Below are positions 15,841 to 25,595 of a stretch of 64,000 nt of DNA, one piece after another. This stretch comes from Streptomyces lunaelactis (GTDB lineage: Bacteria; Actinomycetota; Actinomycetes; Streptomycetales; Streptomycetaceae): the NCBI RefSeq assembly GCF_003054555.1, contig NZ_CP026304.1, forward strand, positions 3,968,001 to 4,032,000, read 5' to 3'. Made by a program: the position numbers and the translations under genes. The notes beneath the pieces are model-generated. The model saw only the letters and a program-made list of their open reading frames with translations. It had not been told where the DNA came from and did no database searches. The stretch's first letter is position 1. Every line of letters begins with the position of its first letter.

Positions 15841-16478
15841 CTCCCATGGCCCTTGTGCCCCCCGTACGGATCCTGCTCTGTGACGACCATGCGGTCGTAC
15901 GCGCCGGGCTGCTGGCCCTCCTCGGCAGCGAGCCGGACATCGAGGTCGTCGGCGAGGCGGGAACCGGGGAGGAGGCGGTCGCGATGGCCGCGAAACTGCG
16001 GCCGGACGTGGTGCTGATGGACCTCCAGCTGGGGGCGGGCATCGACGGTGTGGAGGCGACCCGCGGTATCGCGACGCCCGAGGTGCATGTCCTCGTACTG
16101 ACGACGTACGACACGGACGCGGACATCACGCGGGCCATCGAGGCCGGCGCGACGGGCTATCTGCTGAAGGCCGAGCGCCCGGAGGAGCTGTTCGCGGCGA
16201 TCCACGCGGCGGCGCAGGGCCGCACGGCACTCTCGGCCCCGGTGGCCAGCCGCGTCATGGACCGCATGCGGGGCACGGGCCGGCCGACCCTGACAGAGCG
16301 GGAACGGGACATCCTGGGACAGCTGGCACGGGGCCTGGGGAACCGCGAGATCGCTCGCGCGCTGTTCATCAGCGAGGCGACGGTGAAGACGCATCTGGGC
16401 CGGATCTACGCCAAGCTGGGCGTCGATACGAGAGCCGGCGCGGTCGCAGTGGCCAAGGAGCAACGGCTCCTCCCCTGA
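15837..16478 (+). CDS. senR: Response regulator SenR (NarL/LuxR family)
   Basis: 213 aa from GTG at 15837. Receiver domain with LLCDDHAVVRAGL (acidic pair), phospho-acceptor Asp in VVLMDLQLG, Thr in VLTTYD and Lys in YLLKAERPEE. It is followed by a LuxR-type helix-turn-helix (LTERERDILGQLARGLGNREIARALFISEATVKTHL). GTG at 15837 overlaps the senS stop (GTGA) and has GGGGGA 4 bases before it; ATG at 15846 is the alternative. In S. reticuli SenR activates hbpS and catalase-peroxidase genes. Confidence 0.92.
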   Translation: MTPMALVPPVRILLCDDHAVVRAGLLALLGSEPDIEVVGEAGTGEEAVAMAAKLRPDVVLMDLQLGAGIDGVEATRGIATPEVHVLVLTTYDTDADITRAIEAGATGYLLKAERPEELFAAIHAAAQGRTALSAPVASRVMDRMRGTGRPTLTERERDILGQLARGLGNREIARALFISEATVKTHLGRIYAKLGVDTRAGAVAVAKEQRLLP

Positions 16479-16557
16479 CGGGATCGGGCGCCCCACCCGG
16501 TCAGGGGAGCCGCCCCGCCCGTGCGGGGACCCGCACCCGTCATGACACCATCAGGCC

Positions 16558-17055
16558 GTGCTCGACATCGGCTACTCCCTCTCCCGGCGCTTCCCCGACC
16601 CCCCGCAGACCGACTACCGGCGCGCGGACGTCCAGGCTCTGCGCCATGACCTCTTCTGCGGTGACGTCTACCTCGCCGACACCAAAGAGGACCGCGAGGT
16701 GTCCACAGCCTGGGGATGGGTGCCGGTGCTCGACTTCGCCTGGGCGCTGTGCGACATCGTCGAGCAGCTCGACCGCGACCCCCTCGGCAGCCGCGCCGCC
16801 AAGCCGCAGTACGCCGAGCTGGACTTCACCGAGTCCGCCGACCGGATGCTCTTCGAGCGGCGCTTCGGCTGGGTGGATGTGGAGGCCGACTGGATGCCGG
16901 GCGACGAGCCGCCGCTCACCTTCGGCCACAGCGCGCTGCGCAGCGAGGCCCGCGACTTTCTGCACGATCTGGTCGCGGACCTGTCCGACATGCACGAGGG
17001 CCTCGCCGACAACCCGGTGGTCTGGGACCTCCAGGCCCGCTTCCCCCGTCTCTAG
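16558..17055 (+). CDS. Conserved hypothetical protein, 165 aa
   Basis: Acidic soluble protein starting with GTG, possibly leaderless since no Shine-Dalgarno is seen. Contains RRADVQALRHDLFCGDVYL, VPVLDFAWALCDIVEQLDRDP and FTESADRMLFERRFGWVDVE; the pattern recurs in streptomycete proteins of unknown function. No membrane segment or signal. It stands alone between senR and a convergent pentapeptide protein. No function can be assigned. Confidence 0.75.
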   Translation: MLDIGYSLSRRFPDPPQTDYRRADVQALRHDLFCGDVYLADTKEDREVSTAWGWVPVLDFAWALCDIVEQLDRDPLGSRAAKPQYAELDFTESADRMLFERRFGWVDVEADWMPGDEPPLTFGHSALRSEARDFLHDLVADLSDMHEGLADNPVVWDLQARFPRL

Positions 17056-17132
17056 GTCCTGCCTTGTGCCCTGGCACGCACGCACGACATCAGCCGCTCC
17101 GCGGCGGGCCGCTCACTCATCCGGCCTGACCC

Positions 17133-17858
17133 CTACCCCTCCACCCGTACCCCGATCTGTGCCGCGAACGCCGGTGCCAGATCCAGCAGTTGGGCCGGGC
17201 TGATCACCGCCCCCGCCAGCCGGTCCACGCCCCGTGCGATGTCCAGCTCGGCGGCCGTCCGCAGATCCACGTCCTTCATCTGCACCGCGCTGAAGTCCGC
17301 CCGCCGCAGCACGCAGCCCCGGAACTCCACCCGCTCCAGCAGCGCTCCCCCGAAGTCCGCCTCCGAGAGCACGCACCCCTCGAAGACGACGTCCTTCAGC
17401 TTCGCCTTCCGCAGATTCAGGTAGTCGATCTTCCCGCCGCGGATCAGCACCCGCTCCAGTACGGCTCCGTGCAGCTGCACCCCGCCCAGCCGCGCGTCCG
17501 TCACCTCCACGTCCCGGAGCGAGGCGCCCGCGAGATCGGTGCCCACGCCCCGTATGCCGCTGAGCACGGAGTCGACGAAGCGGGCGTTGAGCAGCTCCGT
17601 CTCGTCCAGGCCGCACTCCCGCAGCGCGCAGTCGATGAAGCGCGCACCGCGGCCGGACTGCCCCGTGAAGTCGATGCCCTGGAACTCCAGGCCGTCGTAG
17701 TCGCCGTCCGGCTCGAGTCCGCCGCCGTCACCGCCGTCGTACGGAACGAGCGGCGGCAGCCGAACTTCGGGCCGCTGAGCCGCCCGTACCGCTCCCGCCG
17801 CGCGTCCGGCCCCCGCTCCCGCTCCCGCTGCCCGCGCATTTCCCGGTTTCCGTGCCAT
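17133..17858 (-). CDS. Pentapeptide-repeat protein
   Basis: 241 aa. After an Ala/Gly/Arg-rich N-terminus there are about 30 tandem five-residue repeats (FIDCALRECGLDETELLNARF, ADFGGALLERVEFRGCVL and so on in the same period), expected to form a right-handed quadrilateral beta-helix. Such proteins include DNA mimics that shield gyrase, but most are uncharacterised. ATG at 17858 is preferred. The frame stays open upstream and encodes IDIPDELVANRRE from about 17970, which looks like the N-terminus of an unrelated small protein fused or decayed in front of this gene. Confidence 0.85.
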   Translation of the reverse strand: MARKPGNARAAGAGAGAGRAAGAVRAAQRPEVRLPPLVPYDGGDGGGLEPDGDYDGLEFQGIDFTGQSGRGARFIDCALRECGLDETELLNARFVDSVLSGIRGVGTDLAGASLRDVEVTDARLGGVQLHGAVLERVLIRGGKIDYLNLRKAKLKDVVFEGCVLSEADFGGALLERVEFRGCVLRRADFSAVQMKDVDLRTAAELDIARGVDRLAGAVISPAQLLDLAPAFAAQIGVRVEG

Positions 17859-18112
17859 GCCCCCATCGTGCCCGCTCCCACTGACAACGCCCCCGAAGCC
17901 GCCGGGCGACCAGGTCGCGGCGCCCCGACTGCTCTCGCGCCGGTTGGCCACCAGCTCGTCCGGAATGTCGATCACGTGCCGGATCCTACGGCCGTGGCGA
18001 CGAACACTGTTCCGTACGACCATGGAAGCCACGGCGGTGGGCGCCCGCACACCACCACGGCGCTGCGAGTACCCTCCCGCCACACGCACTCACGCTGAGC
18101 AGCAGGGGCATC

Positions 18113-19510
18113 ATGAGCACCAGCACCGTCAACGGCGGCATATCGTTCTGGTACGCACAGGACGGCACCCCGATCCCGAGGGAGCCGCTCCCGGGCGACG
18201 CCACCGCGGACGTCTGCATCGTCGGCGGCGGATACACCGGCCTGTGGACGGCCTACTACCTGAAGAAGGCCGTCCCCTTCCTGAACATAACTGTCCTGGA
18301 AGGCAAGTTCTGCGGTTACGGGGCCTCCGGCCGCAACGGCGGCTGGCTCTACAACGGCATCGCCGGCCGCGACCGCTACGCCAAACTGCACGGCCACGAC
18401 GCCGCCGTCCGCCTCCAGCACGCCATGAACGACACCGTCGACGAGGTCGTACGAGTCGCGTCGGAAGAGAACATCGACGCCGACATCCACCAGGGCGGCG
18501 TCCTCGAAGTCGCCCGTACCCCTGCCCAGTTGACCCGCCTCAAGGCCTTCCACGCAGTCGAGATCGCGTTCGGCGAGAAGGACCGCGTACTGCTCGGCGC
18601 CCGCGAGACCGCCGAGCGCGTACGGATCACGGGCGCCGTCGCCTCCACCTGGACCCCGCACGGCGCGCGGCTGCACCCGGTGAAGCTGGTCAAGGGCCTC
18701 GCGGATGCCGTCGAAGCGCTGGGCGTGACGATCCACGAGTCCACCCCGGTGACCGACATCCGCCCCAAGCACGCGATCACCCCGTACGGCACGGTCCGCG
18801 CCCCGTACATCCTGCGCTGCACCGAGGGCTTCACGGCGAACCTCAAGGGCCACAAACGCGCCTGGCTCCCCATGAACTCCTCCATGATCGCCACTGAGCC
18901 GCTCCCCCAGTCCGTCTGGGACACCATCGGCTGGGAGGGCCGCGAGACGCTCGGCGACATGGCCCACGCGTACATGTACGCGCAGCGCACCGCGGACGAC
19001 CGGATCGCGCTGGGCGGCCGCGGCGTCCCCTACCGCTTCGGCTCCCGCACGGACAACGACGGCCGCACCCAGCCCGCCACCATCGAGGCGCTCCGCGAGA
19101 TCCTGGTCCGCTTCTTCCCGACGACGGCGGGCGTCCGCATCGACCACGCCTGGTCGGGCGTCCTCGGCGTCCCCCGCGACTGGTGCGCCACGGTCACCCT
19201 GGATCGCTCCACCGGCCTCGGCTGGGCGGGCGGCTACGTCGGCTCCGGCGTAGCCACCACCAACCTCGCGGCCCGCACCCTGCGCGACCTGATCCAACAG
19301 GACTCGGGCCAGGCGGGCGGCACCGAACTCACGGCGCTGCCCTGGGTGAACCACAAGGTCCGCAAGTGGGAACCGGAGCCGATGCGCTGGCTGGGCGTGC
19401 AGGGCATGTACGCGGCCTACCGCGCGGCGGACCGCCGCGAGGCGGCGGCGAGCACGGCACAGACGGACGGCATCGCCCGGCTGGCGGACCGCATCGCGGG
19501 CCGGCACTAG
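18113..19510 (+). CDS. FAD-dependent amino-acid oxidase-like oxidoreductase (DadA/GlpO fold)
   Basis: 465 aa. Rossmann FAD-binding motif VCIVGGGYTGLWTAYYLKK near residue 35, GYGASGRNGGWL (FAD contact), and the C-terminal GYVGSGVATTNLAARTLRDL that closes the cofactor site. This is the DAO-type flavoprotein family that oxidises amines or amino acids to the imine with H2O2. Soluble; no signal peptide. Monocistronic. Substrate cannot be predicted. Confidence 0.85.
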   Translation: MSTSTVNGGISFWYAQDGTPIPREPLPGDATADVCIVGGGYTGLWTAYYLKKAVPFLNITVLEGKFCGYGASGRNGGWLYNGIAGRDRYAKLHGHDAAVRLQHAMNDTVDEVVRVASEENIDADIHQGGVLEVARTPAQLTRLKAFHAVEIAFGEKDRVLLGARETAERVRITGAVASTWTPHGARLHPVKLVKGLADAVEALGVTIHESTPVTDIRPKHAITPYGTVRAPYILRCTEGFTANLKGHKRAWLPMNSSMIATEPLPQSVWDTIGWEGRETLGDMAHAYMYAQRTADDRIALGGRGVPYRFGSRTDNDGRTQPATIEALREILVRFFPTTAGVRIDHAWSGVLGVPRDWCATVTLDRSTGLGWAGGYVGSGVATTNLAARTLRDLIQQDSGQAGGTELTALPWVNHKVRKWEPEPMRWLGVQGMYAAYRAADRREAAASTAQTDGIARLADRIAGRH

Positions 19511-19530
19511 GCCGTACCTGCCGGCTGCGG

Positions 19531-21618
19531 CTAGCCGACCTCGATCCCGTACTCCTGCACGAGAGCCTCCAGGCCTCCCGGATAGCCCTTGCCGCCGATG
19601 ACGAACTCCCAGTCGCCGTTCCCACGGCGACGGAAGGACCCGAGAACCAGAGCAGTTTCCCCCGCACGGCCGTCCGAGACGTCCAGACGGTCCAACTCGG
19701 TGCCCCGCGCGTCCCGGAGCCTGATTCCGGCGTCCGTGAAGCCGGTCAGATCCGCATCCGGATTGACCTCCGGGTCGACCGCCGCGACAAGAACGAGGCG
19801 GTCGGCCCGCTCCGGCAACCCCTCGAACGAGACCCGGATCGCCGCCTTGTCACCGGCGGAGCCGGGCACCGCGGACACGGACCCGTCGGGCGTCCGCGTG
19901 TTGTTGAAGAAGACGAAGTGGTCGTCGCTCAGCACGCGGCCGCCCCGGCAGACGAGCGCGCACACATCCAGCGCCACGCCCCCGGACCACGACATGCCCA
20001 GCACGTTGTAGTCGTCCGTGGTCGCTGCGGTCGCGTCCGCCGATGTCCGCTGCGCGGGCACGGCGCTCGCACCCAAGCGCCCGCGCAGCCCGTAGCGCCC
20101 CAGCAGATCGACCAGCTCGGTGCCCGACACCAGCGTCAGCGGCTTGCCGTTGGCGAAGGTGTAGGAGCCTGGACCGAAGCCCGAAGTCGTCACCAGTACA
20201 CCCTTGTTGGCACCCGCTCCCTGAACGGTCCCGTACAGGTCCCGGACCGCGCTCGGCGGAACCGTGCTGCGGTAGCGCTTGACCTGCACAATGATCTTTC
20301 CGCCGCTGATCGGGTCGGGGTCGAGCGCCTCCACATCGACGCCACCGTCGTTGGAGCGCTGCGTCGTCACCGCCTGCATGCCCCGCGCCCGGAAGAGTTC
20401 GGCGACGAGGCCTTCAAACTCCACCGGATCCATTTCCAGCAGATCCGGCTCCCCTCCGCCACCGTGGGAGACGACCCCGGCCCCCACATCCTCCGGGATC
20501 CGGCCCGGCCGTACGGCGACGCGCTGGTCGGGTCGCGCCGACAGCTGGCCCCGCACCGCCCCCACCAGGCAGTCCACGGCGCTCACCTGTTCCAGGTTCA
20601 GCCCGTTGAAGTCCCTGCGCGCGACCATCACCGTGCTCAGGAAGATCTGAGCCTGCTGACCCGTCGCCGGATCGACGTCGTCGACGAAACCGTTCAGAGC
20701 CACCGACTCAAGCGTCCCGAACTCGTCGGCAGCGAAAAGGTCACGAAGGACGAGCAGCACGCACTGCGCGAGCACGTCCCGGTAAAGATTCCTGCGCTGC
20801 GTAGCGGGCCGTGGGCTCTCCTTGTCCTGATCCGCACTGGGCAGGTACCTCACGGACTTCACCTCAGGAACGACGTCGTACCCCGGCAGCTCCCAGTTCA
20901 GGACCAGTTGCCGGCCCGCCGGGTCGAAAGCCGCCTTCACCTGCCTCGGCAGCCCCTCCGGCCAGGCCGTCGACGCGTACAACGCGGCGGAGAAGTACTC
21001 AACAACCGTGTCCGGCTCCCCGCTGCGCAGCGCGGCGGCCATCTCGGCCACACCGGCGTTGTGGCGGCGTATCTCCGCCCTCCGTGCGCCCGCCCAGTCG
21101 TCATACTGCCGCCGGTAGGTCGCCAGCTGCTGCAGTCGCTGCGCCTCCGCCGCCTGCGCGGCCCGAAGGTCGTGTTGATACCGCGCCTGCGCCTCCTGCT
21201 GCCCCTGCGCCCGCCGGCTCGCGGTCCAGCCCCCCTGGGCCGGGTACCGGTTCACGTCCGGCATCGGAAGGGGGCTGGCCAGCTGCCCGGGCGCGAACGG
21301 CTCGATCTCCTCCGCGCGTGTCAGCGAGGCCGTCCGGAAGGCCGCCGCCCGGCATCCCGAGGCCAGCAGCCCCGTCAACGCCCCTACCCTGGCCTCCAGT
21401 TCCTCCGTGAGCTCCCGCGCATCCGCCTCACGCCGCTGCCTGTACGCGGCCTGCTGCTCACGGTGTAAACGGGCCATGTCCCGCTGCTGCGCCCGCTGCT
21501 GCCGCTCCTGCTCCCGCTGCCCCTGTGCCCACGCCCGGTTCTGGGCTTCCCGCTGGCGCTGCTGCTGTCTCTGCGCCTCCGCCCAGACCCCGATCAACCC
21601 GCTGGAGCGACGACTCAT
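19531..21618 (-). CDS. Coiled-coil / restriction-endonuclease-like / TerD fusion protein
   Basis: 695 aa in three parts. Residues about 10-80 are a Gln/Arg/Glu-rich coiled coil (QRQQQRQREAQNRAWAQGQR and similar). About 395-505 is a PD-(D/E)xK restriction-endonuclease (Mrr-like) domain with EFEGLVAELFRARG, NDGGVDVEA and the catalytic IIVQVKRY. About 537-695 is a complete TerD domain (VALDVCALV, DDHFVFFNN). ATG at 21618 has GGGGAGG upstream. TerD domains fused to nuclease-like domains have been proposed, from comparative genomics, to form stress or anti-phage systems with a DNA-processing arm. Unlike classical Mrr there is no winged helix. It is the last gene before tRNA-Thr. Confidence 0.85.
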   Translation of the reverse strand: MSRRSSGLIGVWAEAQRQQQRQREAQNRAWAQGQREQERQQRAQQRDMARLHREQQAAYRQRREADARELTEELEARVGALTGLLASGCRAAAFRTASLTRAEEIEPFAPGQLASPLPMPDVNRYPAQGGWTASRRAQGQQEAQARYQHDLRAAQAAEAQRLQQLATYRRQYDDWAGARRAEIRRHNAGVAEMAAALRSGEPDTVVEYFSAALYASTAWPEGLPRQVKAAFDPAGRQLVLNWELPGYDVVPEVKSVRYLPSADQDKESPRPATQRRNLYRDVLAQCVLLVLRDLFAADEFGTLESVALNGFVDDVDPATGQQAQIFLSTVMVARRDFNGLNLEQVSAVDCLVGAVRGQLSARPDQRVAVRPGRIPEDVGAGVVSHGGGGEPDLLEMDPVEFEGLVAELFRARGMQAVTTQRSNDGGVDVEALDPDPISGGKIIVQVKRYRSTVPPSAVRDLYGTVQGAGANKGVLVTTSGFGPGSYTFANGKPLTLVSGTELVDLLGRYGLRGRLGASAVPAQRTSADATAATTDDYNVLGMSWSGGVALDVCALVCRGGRVLSDDHFVFFNNTRTPDGSVSAVPGSAGDKAAIRVSFEGLPERADRLVLVAAVDPEVNPDADLTGFTDAGIRLRDARGTELDRLDVSDGRAGETALVLGSFRRRGNGDWEFVIGGKGYPGGLEALVQEYGIEVG

Positions 21619-21789
21619 CCGGCGACCTCCCCACCCCCGGGGGCCAGCGATGCCGAGCCCCTCTTCACATGTCCCACACATGCGGAAAGGCCAGTGTCCC
21701 GGAGGGGGCCGGTGAAGGACACCGTTTCGGGCGGAGCCGCGCGGTCGGTCCGAACCGACGCCCGGTCCTCAGCTTCGGCAGGCAAGGGA

Positions 21790-21819
21790 AAAGGCCAGGT
21801 CAGAGGTGACCTGGCCTTT
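21790..21819 (-). terminator. Terminator of the tRNA-Thr transcript
   Basis: A perfect 13-bp stem (AAAGGCCAGGTCA and complement) with a 4-base loop begins 2 bases after the CCA end of the tRNA on the minus strand; the A-rich start of the stem reads as a T-run. Confidence 0.85.
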
Positions 21820-21821
21820 AC

Positions 21822-21897
21822 TGGAGCCGCCTGTCGGAATCGAACCGACGACCTGAATATTACAAGTATCCCGCTCTTCCAACTGAGCTAAGGCGGC
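21822..21897 (-). tRNA. tRNA-Thr (TGT)
   Basis: 76 bases folding as a complete cloverleaf on the minus strand: acceptor GCCGCCT/AGGCGGC, D-arm GCTC/GAGC, anticodon loop CTTGTAA with anticodon TGT, and a T-arm with loop TTCGATT. CCA is encoded. It reads ACA codons. tRNA 3' ends are common integration sites, and the TnpB element lies about 150 bp from its 5' end, but no repeat of the tRNA 3' end is seen nearby. Confidence 0.95.
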
Positions 21898-22051
21898 GCC
21901 GCGCACTCAACGCCGTACGCGGAGGCCTCCACACTCTACACAGAGCCCCATCCACCGATCCACGAAGTTGCCGGCTCCCGTGACCTCTCGGCCACCAGTT
22001 CGTTGAACGGACTGGCATGCCGTTGTGAAGATCGGACTGTAGGGAGGGGTT

Positions 22052-23449
22052 ATGGCGGACTCACCGGAGAAGCCTGTTCGCGTCACGGGCGCTGAAGCCA
22101 AGCGCATCAAACGCGATGGCCTGGGCATCGCCGACCGGCGCAAGCACCACTCCCGCCCGGCCACGCCGATGAAGCGGCGGGCCAAGGAGTCCGGTACTCA
22201 GCAGCGGGTGTACCGCTTCCGCTTCTACCCGACGCCGATGCAGGCCGAGCAGCTGGAGCAGACCTTCGGCGCCTGCCGCTGGGTCTACAACGAGGGTCTG
22301 GCATTGCGATCAGGCGCCTGGGAGCAGCACCGGGTGTCGGTCGGTTTCGCGGAGACGTGCCGGGCTCTGACCGGCTGGCGACGGTCCGACGCGACGTCGT
22401 GGCTGCGGGACGTGTCCTCGACGGTGCTGCAGCAGGCCCTACGGCATCTGGAGGGGGCGTACAGCCGCTTCTTCAAGGGAACGGCGACATATCCGAAGCG
22501 GAAGAAGAAGCACCGCTCGCGGGATTCGGCGACGTACGTCCGGACCGGTTTCCGGTGGGTCGAGGATCCGGAGCGGCCGGGCACCGGGCTGGTGACGCTC
22601 GCGAAGCAGCCGACCCCGCTGGATGTCCGGTGGTCGCGTGCGCTGCCGGGCGGGCAGGTGCCCGTGAAGCTGACGGTGACGCGGGACCGCGCGGGCCGGT
22701 ACTTCCTCTCCGTACTCGTCGAGGAGCGCATCCTGCCGCTTCCTGCGGCATTCCTGCCCGGCGGAGAGCCGAAGGCGGTCGGGCTGGACCTCGGTCTGGC
22801 GGCGCTCGTGACGCTGGACGACGGCACGAAGCTGGACCATCCCCGGCTGCTGAAGAAGTACGCGGACGAGCTGGCACGGAAGCAGCGCGAGCTGCACCGC
22901 AAGAAGAAGGGATCGAAGAACAGAGAGAAGGCCAGGAAGCGGATCGCCCGGCTGTACGTGCTCATCGGTGATGTCCGCAGGGACATGCTGGATCAGTTCA
23001 CCACCCGCCTCGTGCGCGAGAACCAAGTGCTCGTGGTGGAGGACCTGTGCATCGCCAATCTGATGCGGCCGACGGTCGGGAAGGGACGGCGGCGAAAGGC
23101 CAGACTGAACCAGGCGATCCGCGATGCCGCGTGGGGTGAGCTGCTCCGGCAGTTGCGCTACAAGTGCGAGTGGTACGGCCGGACGCTGGTGATCGTGGAC
23201 CGCTTCTTTCCGTCCACACGGCGCTGCTCCGCCTGCCATACGAAGGGGCCCCGGCTGGATGTGTCGGTACGGGAGTGGACCTGCCCGGAGTGTGGCGTGG
23301 TGCACGACCGGGACGAGAACGCGGCGGTGAATCTCCGGGATGAGGGGATGCGACTGTACTGGCTGGTGGCTGCTGCGCTACCGCCGGGCAGAGTGCCACC
23401 GTCGGTGATCAGGGCATCGGAGCTGGCAGAGGTCCTGCTGGCTGCGTAG
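22052..23449 (+). CDS. tnpB: TnpB RNA-guided nuclease (IS605 OrfB family), apparently intact
   Basis: 465 aa, full length for TnpB. The N-terminal part shows RVYRFRFYPTPMQAEQLEQTF and CRWVYNEGLALR. The RuvC residues are all present: Asp in VGLDLGLAALV, Glu in VLVVEDLCIANL and Asp in HDRDENAAVNLRDEG, with the zinc pairs CSAC and CPEC. No tnpA (Y1 transposase) lies beside it, so it is an orphan, IS1341-like copy. The roughly 48-residue N-terminal extension before the usual start is Lys/Arg-rich; an in-frame ATG near 22169 (KRRAKESGTQ) could be the true start. Such proteins cut DNA guided by an RNA from the element's right end. Confidence 0.9.
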   Translation: MADSPEKPVRVTGAEAKRIKRDGLGIADRRKHHSRPATPMKRRAKESGTQQRVYRFRFYPTPMQAEQLEQTFGACRWVYNEGLALRSGAWEQHRVSVGFAETCRALTGWRRSDATSWLRDVSSTVLQQALRHLEGAYSRFFKGTATYPKRKKKHRSRDSATYVRTGFRWVEDPERPGTGLVTLAKQPTPLDVRWSRALPGGQVPVKLTVTRDRAGRYFLSVLVEERILPLPAAFLPGGEPKAVGLDLGLAALVTLDDGTKLDHPRLLKKYADELARKQRELHRKKKGSKNREKARKRIARLYVLIGDVRRDMLDQFTTRLVRENQVLVVEDLCIANLMRPTVGKGRRRKARLNQAIRDAAWGELLRQLRYKCEWYGRTLVIVDRFFPSTRRCSACHTKGPRLDVSVREWTCPECGVVHDRDENAAVNLRDEGMRLYWLVAAALPPGRVPPSVIRASELAEVLLAA

Positions 23450-23570
23450 AGGTACGGACCGACGGGCCGTCGGTCCGAAATGCCTGTGGAGCCCGCGTAA
23501 GACCGTCCAGGTGTGGCCCATGAGGGCTGTACCGGGGTGGCGATGGGCGCTGAAGCAGGAAACTGCGTAC
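23450..23570 (+). ncRNA. Candidate omega-RNA/right-end region of the TnpB element
   Basis: Directly after the tnpB stop there is a strong hairpin (GGACCGAC-GGGCC-GTCGGTCC, 23457-23477), then a G-rich segment with GCCCATGAGGGC and GTGGCGATGGGC and an AAGCAGGAAACTGC motif near 23553. This position and make-up fit the guide-RNA scaffold that overlaps tnpB 3' ends. The 3' limit, and so the guide, cannot be fixed by eye. Confidence 0.35.
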
Positions 23571-23726
23571 GTGGGGCAGCGGGCCAAAAGGTCGCTGCTC
23601 CGCCTGTGCAGGCCAGGCCAAAAGCGCGTTGCTCTGACCCCACCGGGCCAGAGTCGAAAATTCCATCACCGTTCAGCTACTGACAGACCGGACATCGCCA
23701 GGTAGCGTCACGGCAGGTTCACCGCA

Positions 23727-23742
23727 GGTGGACTACACCACT
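23727..23742. promoter_or_regulatory. dre-like DasR operator 3, upstream of msiK
   Basis: GGTGGACTACACCACT matches 13 of 16 positions of A(C/G)TGGTCTAGACCA(C/G)T, with the right half (ACACCACT) near perfect. It lies 53 bp before the msiK start. Together with the sites at 1565 and 2721 it suggests DasR coordination of uptake and catabolism. Confidence 0.6.
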
Positions 23743-23794
23743 CCCTTACTCGGATCGTCCGGCACGTTCCTGCCGGTGAAGGAGAAACATCACC

Positions 23795-24934
<1,140 letters not shown>

Positions 24935-24951
24935 CGCCACCCCAAGTCACA

Positions 24952-24985
24952 GGAACGGCCCCGCATTTCGGTGCGGGGCCGTTCC
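24952..24985 (+). terminator. msiK terminator
   Basis: A perfect 14-bp stem (GGAACGGCCCCGCA and complement) with loop TTTCGG, 17 bp after the stop. Confidence 0.9.
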
Positions 24986-25134
24986 GCATGGTGAGACGTA
25001 TGTCGACAATACCCCGGCACACCGGTCATTTCGATCCCGTCCGTCAACACCCGATTCGAAAAACATCATCGAACCATCCCCCGCGCGAGTGACTAAATGT
25101 CGCCAAATCATCACTGACCGCTACGCTCGCTCGC

Positions 25135-25557
25135 GTGACCCACACAGCCCGCCGAATCGGCCGCTCTCTCGCTCTCGTTCTGCCCGTCGTCCTGGTGCTC
25201 TCCGGAACCCTCGCGGTCACCAGCGTCCCGTGGGCAGGGCAATCCACCGAGTCGCAGATGCTCACCGCCTCCTCGCAGAACGTCTCCGTGCGCGCCAAGT
25301 CCCGCGCCCCGCAGGACATTCTGCTCGACCGGCTGCTCGCCGAACTCCAGGAGAAGGACGCGGGCACCGCCCTCACCCACCTCCAGCGCGAGGTCGAGGC
25401 GCGCCCGTCGCTCGCCAAGCACTGCATGTCGATCGCCCGCGCCCTCGGCCGCGCCGCCGTCGAGCGCTACGGCCCCACGCGCGCCCAGACCTTCTCCCGC
25501 CCCGTCTGCGACCTCTCCTTCGCCACCGGCGTCTCGCAGCAGACCCAGGGGAGCTGA
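25135..25557 (+). CDS. Small exported hypothetical protein
   Basis: 140 aa from GTG. N-terminal RRIGRSLALVLPVVLVLSGTLAVTSVPWAG is a signal peptide or anchor; the rest is a helical domain (DILLDRLLAELQEKDAGTALTHLQREVEARPSLAKHC) with two Cys (HCMSIAR, PVCDLSF) that could form a disulfide. No named family recognised. It lies alone 40 bp before the nucleotidyltransferase gene and could share its transcript. Confidence 0.7.
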   Translation: MTHTARRIGRSLALVLPVVLVLSGTLAVTSVPWAGQSTESQMLTASSQNVSVRAKSRAPQDILLDRLLAELQEKDAGTALTHLQREVEARPSLAKHCMSIARALGRAAVERYGPTRAQTFSRPVCDLSFATGVSQQTQGS

Positions 25558-25595
25558 CAGCCGGTTTCCGGCCCGCGCCGCATATCGTTCACGGC

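Noticed and set aside
21822..23450. tRNA-Thr as the integration site of the TnpB element
   Set aside because: The element lies on the 5' side of the tRNA and no repeat of the tRNA 3' end was seen; TnpB elements do not use tRNA sites.
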